64,000 nucleotides of DNA from Streptomyces sp. CA-210063 (GCF_024612015.1 NZ_CP102512.1:4402001-4466000); one strand, 5' to 3'. Shown: positions 24,711-34,318, counted from the stretch's first letter. Numbers and translations: made by a program. Notes: a model not told the origin generated them from the sequence alone.

Positions 24711-27074
24711 ATGGATACAGCAAGGCCGGTTTCCGAACAGGCATCCGGTCGCTACGCGTATGCGGCCGAATCCGCCACGGCCACCGTCAGCCCCCAGGGC
24801 CTCGTCACGGGCTGGAGCGAGGGGGCTCGACGGCTGCTGGGATACGACGCCCCGGAGGTGGTGGGGCGGCCGGCGGGCGAGTTGCTCGACGCGTACGACG
24901 TGCGGGACGGCCGCTGGGAGCGGGGCGGACATGCCACTGCGGTGCTCCGGCACCGGGAGGGTCACCTGGTCCGGCTGACGCTGCGCTGGTCGCCCTCCCT
25001 GGGCGCCGAGGGGGAGGTGCGGGCCTACGTCGTCACCGCCGCCGAGGCGGGTGCCGGCCGGCCGATGGTGGAGTGGTCGCACAGGCAGTCGCCGCTGGCC
25101 ATGGCGACGTTCACCAGGGGGCCGGACGGGTGGCGGCTGGACCCGGCCCTCTCGGGGGATCCGCCCGGGGAGGCGGCCGAGGAGGGGTTTCTGCGGCTCG
25201 TCCAGCAGGTGGCGGACGAGGAGAGGCCGATGCGCTACGAGCGCACCACCCCGGGCCCGTTCTCCTCGCGGCAGCAGGCCTGGATCACCGAGATGTGGCC
25301 GGTCAGGGAGCCCGCGACCGGTGAGGTGTGCGGCGTCGGCACGGCGACGTTCGACAGCAGTGAGGAGCACTGGGCCCGGCAGCGGCTGGCGCTGCTGAAC
25401 GAGGCCGGCAGCCGTATCGGCAGCACCCTGAACGTGACCCGCACGGCCCAGGAGCTGGCGGATCTGGCGGTCCCCCGGCTCGCCGACTTCGTCAGCGTGG
25501 ATCTGCTCGACTCGGTGTTGCGCGGCCAGGAGCCGGCGCCGGGGCCGCTCCCCACCACGGTCGCGCTGCGCCGGGCGGCCCACCAGTCGACGCACGAGGG
25601 CGTGCCCGAGGCGGCCGTGCCGCTCGGCGGGCTCGACTCCTACCCCCCGTACTCCCCGCCCGCGCGGGCGCTGACCTCGGGGAAACCGCTGCTCAGCGGG
25701 GTCGACGACCCCGACTACCTACGGTGGATCGCCCAGGACGGGACCCGGATGGAGCGCGTACGGAGGTTCGGGTTCCACTCGATCATGGCCGTGCCGCTGC
25801 GGGCCCGGGGGATCACGCTCGGGGTGGCGTTCTTCGCCCGCCGCAACGGTTCGAAGCCCTTCGAGCCGGACGACTTGGTGCTCGCCGAGGAACTCGCGGG
25901 CCGGGCGGCCGTCGGCGTGGACAACGCGCGCCGGTACACCCTCGAACGCGGCAACGCGCTCACCCTCCAGCGCAGCCTGCTCCCGCGCGACCTGCCCAGG
26001 CAGGCGGCGGTCGAGGTGGCGTACCGCTATCTGCCGGCCGGTTCGGGGGCGGGCGTCGGCGGCGACTGGTTCGACGTGGTCCCCCTCTCCGGCACCCGGG
26101 TCGCCCTGGTCGTCGGCGACGTCGTCGGGCACGGGCTGCACGCCTCCGCGACGATGGGCCGGCTGCGCACGGCGGTCCGTACGCTCGCCGACGTCGACCT
26201 GCCGCCGGACGAGCTCCTCACCCACCTCGACGACCTCGTCACCCACCTCACCTACGACGACGAGCGCGTCCCCGAGGACCTGGAGATGCCGTCCGCCGCC
26301 GAGATCGGCGCGACATGCCTGTACGCCGTGTACGACCCGGTCTCACGGGTCTGCACGCTCGCCAGCGCCGGCCACCCGCCGCCCGCCGTGCTCTACCCCG
26401 ACGGCACGGTCCGCGTGATCCAGCTCTCGCCGGGTCCGCTGCTGGGGGTCGGTGGTCTGCCGTTCGAGGCGACGGAGCTGGAACTGCCCGAGGGCAGTCT
26501 GCTCGCGTTCTACACCGACGGGCTGGTCGAGGCCCGTGACCACGACATCGGCGCGGGCGTGGACCGGCTCTGCCAGACGCTCGCCTCCCCCGTCCCGTCC
26601 CTGGAGCACACCTGCGACGCCGTGCTCAAGGCGCTGCTGCCCGAGACCCCCTCCGACGATGTGGCGCTGCTCCTCGCCCGCACCCGTGCCCTGCACACGG
26701 ACCAGGTCGCCGCGTGGTCCGTGCCGTCCGATCCGGCGATCGTCGCGGACGCCCGCGCGCAGGCGTCGCGGCAGCTGGCGGTGTGGGGCCTGCAGGAGGC
26801 GGCGTTCGTCACGGAACTGGTGGTGAGCGAACTGGTCACCAACGCCATCCGCTACGGCGCCGTCCCCATCGGCCTCCGTCTCATCCGCGACCGCACCCTC
26901 ATCTGCGAGGTCTCCGACGCCAGCAGCACGGCTCCCCATCTGCGCCGCGCCCGCGCCTACGACGAGGGCGGCCGCGGCCTCCACATGGTCGCCCAGCTCA
27001 CCCAGGGCTGGGGCACCCGCCAGACCTCCACCGGCAAGACCATCTGGGCCGAACAACCCCTCCCGGCCAACTGA
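24711..27074 (+). CDS. PAS-GAF-SpoIIE phosphatase with C-terminal HATPase
   Basis: A 787-residue cytosolic signalling protein. A PAS domain (about 20-115: TVSPQGLVTGWSEGARRLLG) and a second PAS-like region are followed by GAF (about 230-410: GFHSIMAVPLRARGITLGVA). The PP2C-type SpoIIE phosphatase domain (about 430-640) has GVGGDWFDVVPLSG, ALVVGDVVGHG and AFYTDGLVEARD, with metal-binding aspartates intact. An RsbW-like HATPase (about 660-785: VSELVTNAIRYG, EGGRGLHMVAQLTQGWG) ends it. This combination can both bind an anti-sigma antagonist or sigma and dephosphorylate it. ATG 24711 has GAGCGGGA upstream. It ends 2 bp before the LacI-like start. Confidence 0.93.
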   Translation: MDTARPVSEQASGRYAYAAESATATVSPQGLVTGWSEGARRLLGYDAPEVVGRPAGELLDAYDVRDGRWERGGHATAVLRHREGHLVRLTLRWSPSLGAEGEVRAYVVTAAEAGAGRPMVEWSHRQSPLAMATFTRGPDGWRLDPALSGDPPGEAAEEGFLRLVQQVADEERPMRYERTTPGPFSSRQQAWITEMWPVREPATGEVCGVGTATFDSSEEHWARQRLALLNEAGSRIGSTLNVTRTAQELADLAVPRLADFVSVDLLDSVLRGQEPAPGPLPTTVALRRAAHQSTHEGVPEAAVPLGGLDSYPPYSPPARALTSGKPLLSGVDDPDYLRWIAQDGTRMERVRRFGFHSIMAVPLRARGITLGVAFFARRNGSKPFEPDDLVLAEELAGRAAVGVDNARRYTLERGNALTLQRSLLPRDLPRQAAVEVAYRYLPAGSGAGVGGDWFDVVPLSGTRVALVVGDVVGHGLHASATMGRLRTAVRTLADVDLPPDELLTHLDDLVTHLTYDDERVPEDLEMPSAAEIGATCLYAVYDPVSRVCTLASAGHPPPAVLYPDGTVRVIQLSPGPLLGVGGLPFEATELELPEGSLLAFYTDGLVEARDHDIGAGVDRLCQTLASPVPSLEHTCDAVLKALLPETPSDDVALLLARTRALHTDQVAAWSVPSDPAIVADARAQASRQLAVWGLQEAAFVTELVVSELVTNAIRYGAVPIGLRLIRDRTLICEVSDASSTAPHLRRARAYDEGGRGLHMVAQLTQGWGTRQTSTGKTIWAEQPLPAN

Positions 27075-27076
27075 CG

Positions 27077-28225
27077 ATGACCCCCCGAGCCCCGGCCCTC
27101 ACCCCGAGCCCGCCCGAGACCACACCGGGTACGGGGGCAGCCGAGTACGGCCTGCGTCGTGGGGCGGGTCCCGCGTCCGCTCCGGGCGGCACCTCCTCCT
27201 CCGCCGGCACCCCCACCTCCCCCACGGCCTCCACCGACGCCTCCCCCTCCCCCACGGCCCCCGCCATCGCCCCGACCGACACCCGCGCCCTCGGTCTCGT
27301 CTATCCACCCGCCGGGCGGAACCGTGACTACACCGGTATGCAGCTCGCGTTCATCGGTGGGGTGGCCGAGGCGGCGACGGCCTACGACTACGACGTGTTG
27401 CTGTCGCCCGCGGACCAGGCCGGGGACGTGTCGTTCCGGCGGATGGTGGACGGGGGGCGGGTGGACGGGGTGATCGTGATGGAGATCAAGTTGGAGGACG
27501 ACCGGGTGGAGTACCTGACGCGGACCGGGTTCCCGTTCGTGACGATCGGGCGGAACAGCAGGGCCGAGGAGACGGGCTGGGTCGACCTGGACTTCGCGGG
27601 GCTCGCCCGGGGCTGCGTGTACCACCTCGCCGACCTGGGCCACCGCAGGATCGCCTTCGTCAACCGGTCCGAGCAGCTGTTCCGGAGCGGCTACGGCTTC
27701 GCCCACCTCGGCCTGGAGGGCTACACCAAGGCCATGGCGGAGCAGGTCCTCACCCCGCACGCGTACCTCTGCGACGACGAGGTCACCGCCGGCGAGGCGG
27801 TCCTGGAACAGATCCTGCGGGACGACCCGGCGACCACCTCCCTCGTCACCATGAACGAGGCGGCGCTGGAGGGCCTCTACCGCGGCCTGCTCCGGCACGG
27901 CCGCAACGTCCCGCGCGACTTCTCCGTCGTCGGCGTCGCCGCCGGCCACTGGGCGGAACGGGTGAACCCGCAGCTCACCGCCGCCGAGATCCCCGCCAAG
28001 GAGATGAGCCGGGTGGCCGTCGACCTGATCATGCGCCGCCTCACCTCCCCCGACGCACCACCCCGGCACGTCCTCCTCAAACCCCTGATCTCCCTCCGGG
28101 ACAGCACCGGCCCCTGCCGTCCGGTCCCCGGCTCGGAGCCCGAACAGGAATTCCCGGACCTCGACCAGTTCCCCGACCTGCCGGACTTCCCGGATCTCCC
28201 GGACCCTCCGGGTTCCGGCTTCTGA
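27077..28225 (+). CDS. LacI/PBP1-type sugar-binding protein lacking HTH
   Basis: A 382-residue protein whose residues about 75-350 are the LacI-family ligand-binding domain: ALGLVYPPAGRNRDYTGMQL, DGVIVMEIKLEDDRVEYLTR, FVTIGRNS, HLADLGHRRIAFVNRS, then TSLVTMNEAALEGLYRGLL. The 60-residue HTH that normally precedes it is replaced by a Pro/Ser/Thr-rich stretch; no other frame restores it. The C-terminus ends in a PDLPDFPDLPD acidic repeat. It lies directly upstream of a sugar ABC importer, so it probably senses that sugar, but DNA binding is doubtful unless a partner supplies it. Confidence 0.8.
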   Translation: MTPRAPALTPSPPETTPGTGAAEYGLRRGAGPASAPGGTSSSAGTPTSPTASTDASPSPTAPAIAPTDTRALGLVYPPAGRNRDYTGMQLAFIGGVAEAATAYDYDVLLSPADQAGDVSFRRMVDGGRVDGVIVMEIKLEDDRVEYLTRTGFPFVTIGRNSRAEETGWVDLDFAGLARGCVYHLADLGHRRIAFVNRSEQLFRSGYGFAHLGLEGYTKAMAEQVLTPHAYLCDDEVTAGEAVLEQILRDDPATTSLVTMNEAALEGLYRGLLRHGRNVPRDFSVVGVAAGHWAERVNPQLTAAEIPAKEMSRVAVDLIMRRLTSPDAPPRHVLLKPLISLRDSTGPCRPVPGSEPEQEFPDLDQFPDLPDFPDLPDPPGSGF

Positions 28226-28304
28226 GACCCGGCTGCTGAGCCCTACGCCCTCCAAGCCCCCCCTCCACACCCCCTAACCCCCCACACCCCCTAGGGAGCA
28301 CAGC

Positions 28305-29546
28305 ATGTCCCACCCCGTCGACCGCCGTGGTTTCCTGCGTGCCGCCGGTGCGGGCGCGGCCGGCCTCGGTCTCGGTTCCGCGCTGGCCGGCTGCGGCTCG
28401 GACAAGCAGAGCGGCACGGTCACCCTCACCTGGTGGGACTACTTCACCCTGGACAACTTCCAGGCCGCCTTCACCCGGCTGATCAAGGACATCGAGGCCC
28501 AGGTCCCGGGCGTACGCATCGAACGCCGTACGTTCCCCTTCGCCGACCTCGAACGGCAGATCACCCTGGGCGCGGTCTCCGGCGACCTCCCGGACATCGC
28601 GATCGTCGACAACGTGTCCATGAACACGCTCGCGGGCAGCGGCCTGCTGGCGGACCTCACCGAGCGGGTCGAGGACTGGGGTCAGGCGGACCAGTACTAC
28701 AAGGGCCCCTGGGACGGCTGTCAGGTCGACGGCAAGAGCCTCGGCATCCCCAACAACAGCAACTGCCTCGCCCTCTACTACAACACCCGGATGCTCGACT
28801 CCGCCGGTGTGAAGCCCCCGACCACCTGGGACCAGCTCGCGGACGCGGCCCAGCGGCTGACCAGCGGGGAGCGGTTCGGGCTCGCCATGAGCGCGATCAG
28901 AACGGAGGAGGGCGTGTTCCAGTTCCTGCCGTTCCTGTGGCAGGCCGGCGGCGACCTGGACACCTTCGCGACGGACGGCGCGACCGCGCTCGCCTTCCTC
29001 GACGACCTCGTCGCCAAGGGCTCGCTGTCCGAGCAGTGCGTGGGCTGGACACAGCAGGACGTCAACACCCGGTTCGTCAACGGGCGGGCCGCGATGCAGA
29101 TCAACGGCCCGTGGCAGCTGCCGACCATCAAGAAGACGGACGTGGAGTTCGGCGTCGTGGCGCTGCCCCGCGACAAGGAGGCGGCGACCTGTCTGGGCGG
29201 CGAGAACTGGGTGGTGATGGCGAGCAGCGACCACCAGGACAAGGCCTGGCAGGTCCTGGAGTACACCCAGCGGCCCTCGGTCCTGGTGCCGTTCCTGGTG
29301 GGGCTCGGCAACCTCCCCGCCCGCAAGGACCTCGCGGACACCGGCACCTGGGCCTCCGACCCGGCCCTCCGTCTCTTCCTCAGCCAGCTCCCGGTGGCCC
29401 GCCCCCGCCAGTACGGCCCGGGCTACGCCGACGCCGCCCAGGCCGTCGCCGAGGCCGAGCAGTCCGTCCTCACCGGCACGAGTTCGCCTTCAGCCGTGGC
29501 GAGGTCGGCCGCCCCGAAGATCGACAGGGCACTGGAGGAGAGGTGA
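28305..29546 (+). CDS. ABC sugar transporter substrate-binding lipoprotein
   Basis: A 413-residue family 1 extracellular solute-binding protein. A Tat-like RRGFLRAAG motif and lipobox LAGC (about 26-30) show lipid anchoring after export. The mature fold has TLTWWDYFTLDNFQAAF, GDLPDIAIVDNVSMNTLAGS, LGIPNNSNCLALYYNTRML and AAMQINGPWQLP, as in maltodextrin/cellobiose-type binding proteins. It precedes two permease genes with 4-bp overlaps. No ATPase is encoded; in Streptomyces MsiK usually energises such importers (established for several systems). Confidence 0.93.
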   Translation: MSHPVDRRGFLRAAGAGAAGLGLGSALAGCGSDKQSGTVTLTWWDYFTLDNFQAAFTRLIKDIEAQVPGVRIERRTFPFADLERQITLGAVSGDLPDIAIVDNVSMNTLAGSGLLADLTERVEDWGQADQYYKGPWDGCQVDGKSLGIPNNSNCLALYYNTRMLDSAGVKPPTTWDQLADAAQRLTSGERFGLAMSAIRTEEGVFQFLPFLWQAGGDLDTFATDGATALAFLDDLVAKGSLSEQCVGWTQQDVNTRFVNGRAAMQINGPWQLPTIKKTDVEFGVVALPRDKEAATCLGGENWVVMASSDHQDKAWQVLEYTQRPSVLVPFLVGLGNLPARKDLADTGTWASDPALRLFLSQLPVARPRQYGPGYADAAQAVAEAEQSVLTGTSSPSAVARSAAPKIDRALEER

Positions 29547-30595
29547 AAGGAGACCGACCCGGCCTTTTCGGAGAAACGGCGCGGCGCTCCCGTCGCGGCT
29601 CCTCCGGCTCGGCCGGCCGGCGAGCGCGGCCCGGCTCCTCCGGCTGGGCGGGAGGACGAGGAGGAGGGCGCGGACGAGGGCGTCCCGGTCCTCGCCGTAC
29701 GGCCTCTCCCTCCGCCCGCCGAAGACGCGCCGGCTACCTCTTCTCCCTCCCCGGCCTGGTCTTCCTGGCGCTCGTCCTGGCATACCCGCTGCTCTACAAC
29801 GTGTGGACGTCCGTGCACGACGTACGCCTGACCGAACTCCTCGGCGGGTCATCGCCGTTCGTGGGCCTCGACAACTACCGGACCACCCTCGACGACCCGG
29901 ACTTCTGGCACGCCGTACGGCTCTCGCTGGTCTTCACGGCGGGCTCGCTGCTGTTCCAGTTCACGATCGGCTTCGCGCTGGCCCTGCTCTTCGCGCGGCC
30001 GTTCCCCTTCAACGGCCTGCTCCGCTCCCTGCTGCTGGTGGCCTGGCTGCTGCCCCCGGTGGTCAGCGGCACCCTCTTCCGCTGGATGCTCGACCAGGAC
30101 GCCGGCGCCTACAACGCGCTGCTCCGCGCGGTCGGCCCGGACTCCCTCGCCCACGACTGGCTGATCGACCCCGGCACCGCCCTGGCCGGCGTGATCTTCG
30201 CCAACGTCTGGGTGGGCGTGCCCTTCAACATGCTGCTGCTCCTGGTCGGCCTGCACACCATCGACCCGGAGCTCCACGAGGCCGCCGCACTGGACGGCGC
30301 GAACGCCTGGCAGCGGTTCCGCTGGATCACCGTCCCGCTGATGCGCCCGGTCTCGGTGACGGTCCTGCTACTGGGCCTCGTCTACACGTTCAAGGTCTTC
30401 GACCTCGTCTTCGTGATGACGGGCGGCGGCCCCGTCGACGCCACCAGCGTGCTGTCCCTCTACGTCTACGAGATCTTCTTCAAGTTCTTCCGCTTCGGCG
30501 AGGGCGCGGCGGCCGGCCTGCTCCTGCTGCTCGTACCGCTGCTGGCGGGCGCGTGGTACGTACGCCGGTTGCGCGGGGAGGGGGAGGCCGCGTGA
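29543..30595 (+). CDS. ABC sugar transporter permease 1 (MalF type)
   Basis: A 350-residue permease starting at GTG 29543, overlapping the binding-protein stop as GTGA. The N-terminal ~65 residues are unusually rich in Arg/Gly/Ser (RRSRRGSSGSAGRRARPGSS), longer than typical and probably cytoplasmic. Six hydrophobic helices follow, and the ATPase-coupling EAA loop is HEAAALDGANAWQRFRWITV. It forms the inner-membrane channel with permease 2. Confidence 0.92.
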   Translation: MKGDRPGLFGETARRSRRGSSGSAGRRARPGSSGWAGGRGGGRGRGRPGPRRTASPSARRRRAGYLFSLPGLVFLALVLAYPLLYNVWTSVHDVRLTELLGGSSPFVGLDNYRTTLDDPDFWHAVRLSLVFTAGSLLFQFTIGFALALLFARPFPFNGLLRSLLLVAWLLPPVVSGTLFRWMLDQDAGAYNALLRAVGPDSLAHDWLIDPGTALAGVIFANVWVGVPFNMLLLLVGLHTIDPELHEAAALDGANAWQRFRWITVPLMRPVSVTVLLLGLVYTFKVFDLVFVMTGGGPVDATSVLSLYVYEIFFKFFRFGEGAAAGLLLLLVPLLAGAWYVRRLRGEGEAA

Positions 30596-31416
30596 GGCCC
30601 CGTAGACCGTGGCTGTTCACCACCGGCGCCACCCTCCTCACCGCCGCGTTCCTCCTCCCGGTCTACTGGATGGTCAACACCAGCCTCACCAGGCCGGACC
30701 GCATCCTCGCCGAGACCCCGCGGTGGATCCCCGCCCCGCCCACCACGGAGAACTACACGACCGCGCTCTCCGACGACGCCCTCCTCCGGGCCCTCCTCAA
30801 CAGCGTGGTGATCTCCTGCGGGGTGGTCGCGCTGACCCTGCTCCTCGGGGTCCCCCTCGCCTACGCCCTCGCCCGCATCCGGATGCGCGGCTCGGGAACG
30901 ATGGTGTTCGCCCTGCTCATCGCCCAACTCCCGCCCACCATCGTGCTGGCGGCCCCGCTGTTCATCCTGGAGCGCCGGGCGGGGATCGACGACACGTACC
31001 TCGGTCTGATCGCCGCCGACACCACCCTCACGCTCCCCTTCGCTGTGATCGTGCTGCGGCCCGTACTGCGGAGTGTGCCGAGGGAGTTGGAGGAGGCGGC
31101 CCTGGTCGACGGCTGCGGACCGGTGGGCGTACTGCTACGGGTGGTTCTGCCGATCATGGCCCCCGGTCTGGTCGCCGTCGCCGGACTCTCCTTCCTCATC
31201 GCCTGGGGCGAGTTCGTCTTCGGCCTCACCCTCGTCTCCGAACCCGACGTCCAGCCCGTCACCGTCCTCCTCAACGCCTTCGTCGGCACCCACGGCACCG
31301 CGTGGGGCGCCCTGATGGCCACCGCCACGGTCATCAGCATCCCGGTGGTCTGCGTCTTCGCCGCGTTCCAGCGGTTCATCGTGGGCGGGCTGGCGGCGGG
31401 GACGGTCAAGGGCTGA
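30592..31416 (+). CDS. ABC sugar transporter permease 2 (MalG type)
   Basis: A 274-residue permease starting GTG 30592 and overlapping the upstream stop as GTGA. Six helices are visible, beginning TTGATLLTAAFLLPVYWMVN; the EAA loop is LEEAALVDGCGPVGVLLRVV. The Cys in the EAA loop is an unusual residue but does not affect the family call. It completes the three-gene importer. Confidence 0.93.
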   Translation: MRPRRPWLFTTGATLLTAAFLLPVYWMVNTSLTRPDRILAETPRWIPAPPTTENYTTALSDDALLRALLNSVVISCGVVALTLLLGVPLAYALARIRMRGSGTMVFALLIAQLPPTIVLAAPLFILERRAGIDDTYLGLIAADTTLTLPFAVIVLRPVLRSVPRELEEAALVDGCGPVGVLLRVVLPIMAPGLVAVAGLSFLIAWGEFVFGLTLVSEPDVQPVTVLLNAFVGTHGTAWGALMATATVISIPVVCVFAAFQRFIVGGLAAGTVKG

Positions 31417-31610
31417 CGCCGACCGCGTTGCGGAATGTGCCGCACCTCATACGAGGGGGCCCTCTGGGCTCTTGATCCAGCCGTACCGCTGTCATGAGAG
31501 TGGGGGCCGTGGGCTTGATGATGACCAAGCGCACGGGGGGATTATCAAGTACTCCCTTCTCCCTGTTCGGCCCGCCCGGTGCGAGCCGACGGAACGAGGA
31601 TGTCCGAATC

Positions 31611-33131
31611 ATGCGCGTGATATCGCGGCCGTTTCCGGCTGCCGCCGCCCCAGTCCTGGCCGCCGCCCTGCTGGGGGCCGTTGTCCCGTCGGCGGGTCCG
31701 GTGACGGCGGTCCAGGCCGCCCCGGCCGCTGCTTCCGCCACCTACGGCGAGCTGGCGGAGAACGGAACCTTCGCGTCCGGCACCACCGGCTGGTGGAACT
31801 CCGCGAACGCCTCCATGGCCCCCGTCGACGGAACACTGCGGGCCTCCGTCGGCGCCGGGACGGTCAACCCATGGGACGCGGTGATCGGGCAGGACGACAT
31901 CGAGCTGCGCGCGGGGGTGGCGTACACCCTGTCCTTCGACGCCAGGTCCTCGGTGCCGGCGAGCATCCGGGCAACCGTTCAGATGGGTGCCGACCCCTTC
32001 ACCGCGCCGTTGGACAAGACCATCGGCCTGGGGACCGCCTCCCAGCACTTCAGCTGGACGTTCACCTCCGGCGTGCAGGCCGCCGGGCAGATCACCTTCC
32101 AGCTCGGCGGCCAACAGGCAGCGACCGACGTCGTGTTCGACAACGTCTCGCTCACCACCTCCACCGCCCGCGAGGGCTTCTACAACGACCCGGTGAACAA
32201 CGCGGCGACCTGGGTGCAAGCGAACCGGGCCGACCCGCGCGCCACGAAGATCGACGCGGCGATAGCCGGCCACAACACGGTGAAGTGGTACGGCGACTGG
32301 GACGCCGACGGCAACAGCGCGACCGACATCGAGGCCGAGGTGAGCAACTACGTCGGCGCGGCGGCCGCGAAGGGGCAGTTGCCGGTGGTGGTCGCCTACA
32401 ACATTCCCGGCCGTGACTGCGGCGGAGCATCCTCGGGCGGCGCCGGCTCCTCGGAGCTGTACAAGGCGTGGATCGAGAAGTTCGCCCGGGGCATCGGCCG
32501 ACGCCCGGCGATCGTGATCCTGGAGCCTGACGCGGTCGCCCAGGCCGCCGACGAAACCTGCATGAAGGGCGGCACGGAGGAACGTTTCGACATGCTCTGG
32601 TACGCCAACCAGCGCTTCCAGGAGCAGGGCGAGTTCGTCCAGACCTATCTGGACGCGGGCAACGCCGCCTGGACGCTCGGCGACACCGGCACCGGCGGCA
32701 CGGGGATCGGTCTGGAGAAAATGGCCTACCTGCTCAACCGCTCCGGAGTCTCGCTCTCCGGCGGTGTCTCGGTCAACGTCTCCAACTTCGATTCCACCGA
32801 CGTCTCCAACGACTACGGCCGCCGTCTGGCCGCCCGTATCCAGGCCGATTACGGCGTCACCGTCCAGTGGGTCGTCGACACCGCCCGCAACGGCAACGGC
32901 GGTTATGTGGTGCCCGGTTCGCCGATCAGCGGCCATGTCGGCTTCTGCAACCCGGCCGACCGCAAACTCGGGGTGACCTCCCGAGCCGGTGAGGGTGGCG
33001 CCGAGTACCTGCTGTGGATCAAGAACCCGGGTGACTCGGACGGCGACGACCCGGCCAACTGCCCGGCGGGCTCCCCGCCGGCCGGCAGGTTCTCGCCGGC
33101 GCTGGCCGAGGCACTGATCGACGGCAACTGA
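31611..33131 (+). CDS. secreted GH6 cellulase with N-terminal CBM4/9-like domain
   Basis: A 506-residue exported glycoside hydrolase. A signal peptide (about 1-40, ending VQAAPAAAS) is followed by a CBM_4_9-type carbohydrate-binding module (about 45-185: NGTFASGTTGWWNSANASM, WDAVIGQDDIELRAGVAYTL). The GH6 catalytic domain (about 195-505) has the signatures VVVAYNIPGRDCGGASSGG and AIVILEPDAVAQAADETC, the latter carrying the catalytic aspartate. GH6 enzymes hydrolyse beta-1,4-glucan with inversion. Its position after a sugar importer suggests linked cellulose-derived sugar use. ATG 31611 is preferred because the signal peptide begins there; a longer frame upstream lacks one. Confidence 0.93.
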   Translation: MRVISRPFPAAAAPVLAAALLGAVVPSAGPVTAVQAAPAAASATYGELAENGTFASGTTGWWNSANASMAPVDGTLRASVGAGTVNPWDAVIGQDDIELRAGVAYTLSFDARSSVPASIRATVQMGADPFTAPLDKTIGLGTASQHFSWTFTSGVQAAGQITFQLGGQQAATDVVFDNVSLTTSTAREGFYNDPVNNAATWVQANRADPRATKIDAAIAGHNTVKWYGDWDADGNSATDIEAEVSNYVGAAAAKGQLPVVVAYNIPGRDCGGASSGGAGSSELYKAWIEKFARGIGRRPAIVILEPDAVAQAADETCMKGGTEERFDMLWYANQRFQEQGEFVQTYLDAGNAAWTLGDTGTGGTGIGLEKMAYLLNRSGVSLSGGVSVNVSNFDSTDVSNDYGRRLAARIQADYGVTVQWVVDTARNGNGGYVVPGSPISGHVGFCNPADRKLGVTSRAGEGGAEYLLWIKNPGDSDGDDPANCPAGSPPAGRFSPALAEALIDGN

Positions 33132-33341
33132 GTGGCATCGGCGTCGACCCATCGGACCTGGGCGTGCTTCCGCGGCTCGCGGTTCTCGGGTTCGCGGGCT
33201 GATACCCCAGACGTGCCACGTGGAGCCGAAGCCGCGTAGCGGGTGGGAGCCGCAGGACGCGCTGGCGCCCCCGGTGCCCAGGAGGAGTCCTGGGCGCCGG
33301 AGTCACTACTCCATGTCCCACGACGGGGTGCCGCTACGCCA

Positions 33342-33599
33342 TCACTGCCTGTCCGCCGCCATGATGCCCACGCACTCTTCGAGCGCGGCGTGCAAGGTCG
33401 GTACGAACGCGGCGAGTTCGGTGTCCGACGCCTTCCCCGCTTCCAGTACGGCCCCCACGACCGTCACGAGGACAGCGGCGGCCTTCAGGGCGTGCGTGTC
33501 GGCCAACTCCTCAAGCAATCCGCCGGGGCGCGTGACCGCGAACGCCTCCTTGCCGGTGGCCGGGTCGACGCCGAGGCTGCGGAGCGGTGTCGGGCTCAT
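33342..33599 (-). CDS. hypothetical protein of small GntR locus
   Basis: An 85-residue, helix-rich protein: MSPTPLRSLGVDPATGKEAF, LLEELADTHALKAAAVLVTV, then ELAAFVPTLHAALEECVGIM. There is no signal peptide. Its ATG overlaps the upstream gene's stop as ATGA, so the two are coupled. The function is unknown. The region 33132-33341 after the cellulase holds nothing I recognise. Confidence 0.65.
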   Translation of the reverse strand: MSPTPLRSLGVDPATGKEAFAVTRPGGLLEELADTHALKAAAVLVTVVGAVLEAGKASDTELAAFVPTLHAALEECVGIMAADRQ

Positions 33600-33901
33600 A
33601 CGGCGGCCTCCCACGGGCAGTAGTCCTGACCCAGGGACGCGAGGACCGCCGCACGGCGCCGCTCTCGCTGAAGGCGCCGACGCCGCTCTTGTTCGTCACG
33701 CTTGCGCTCCCATACGACGACGTACGGGCGGACGAGGGGCATACCGTCGGCGGCGATGACGTCCAGGAGCGGACACGGGGGTGCGGGCCTGTACGTGGGA
33801 GCGGGCCGAAGGGAGGTGGAGGGCGGTGGGGGTGCGGCGGCACGGTGCGCTCCGCGAGGAGGCAGGAAGAGGCTCTGGATCGCGGCCAGTAGGGTGCGCA
33901 T
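33596..33901 (-). CDS. hypothetical basic protein of small GntR locus
   Basis: A 101-residue protein starting ATG 33901. A short hydrophobic/Pro-rich N-terminus (MRTLLAAIQSLFLPPRG, then APPPPSTSLRPAPTYRPAPP) leads to a strongly basic helix (WERKRDEQERRRRLQRERRR) and GQDYCPWE at the C-terminus. It may bind nucleic acid; nothing more can be said. Divergent from the GntR gene and probably under its control. Confidence 0.62.
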   Translation of the reverse strand: MRTLLAAIQSLFLPPRGAHRAAAPPPPSTSLRPAPTYRPAPPCPLLDVIAADGMPLVRPYVVVWERKRDEQERRRRLQRERRRAAVLASLGQDYCPWEAAV

Positions 33902-33988
33902 AGGTCGACTCCAGTTCAGTCGGCTCAGGCCCCGATGAGGAAGTAGCCGCTTCCCTCGGGGCCGTTCTGTGTTCGGAGCCGATGGTAC

Positions 33989-34014
33989 CCGTGGATAACC
34001 GCAGATAACCACGG
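33989..34014. promoter_or_regulatory. inverted/direct repeat operator near GntR gene
   Basis: CCGTGG and CCACGG (33989-33994, 34009-34014) flank two ATAACC direct repeats 10 bp apart. It lies between the divergent starts at 33901 and 34050, a natural site for GntR autoregulation. Confidence 0.45.
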
Positions 34015-34049
34015 ATGCGCAGAATGCCGTAGCCAACCACGCTGGAGTT

Positions 34050-34298
34050 ATGGAGCTTGACCGCACGCGGCCTCTGTGGCGGCAGATTGCAGTGGAGATC
34101 ATCCGGCGCATCAAGGACGGCACGTATCCGCCGGGAAGCCGTGTGCCCTCCACTCTGGAGATCGCTCAAGAGTTCGGCGTGGTGAACGCGACGGCGGCGA
34201 AGGCCATGCGGCATGTGCGGGAACAGGGCTGGACGCGTGGCGAAGTCGGGCTGGGGACCTTCGTCACCGACCCCCTGCCGGCCTCCCCCGAACCGTGA
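34050..34298 (+). CDS. short GntR-family winged-helix regulator
   Basis: An 82-residue protein consisting only of the GntR winged helix: PLWRQIAVEIIRRIKDGTYP, PGSRVPSTLEIAQEFGVVNA, TAAKAMRHVREQGW, then GLGTFVTD. No effector domain follows. Such DNA-binding-only GntR proteins are common in Streptomyces, often in mobile-element-like or small-protein loci. The adjacent pair of small minus-strand genes is its likely target. Confidence 0.85.
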   Translation: MELDRTRPLWRQIAVEIIRRIKDGTYPPGSRVPSTLEIAQEFGVVNATAAKAMRHVREQGWTRGEVGLGTFVTDPLPASPEP

Positions 34299-34318
34299 GC
34301 GCCGAGGGCCCCTCGGTA

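Noticed and set aside
33132..33341. Possible attachment site or genomic island edge after the cellulase
   Set aside because: No tRNA gene, direct repeat or integrase was seen.
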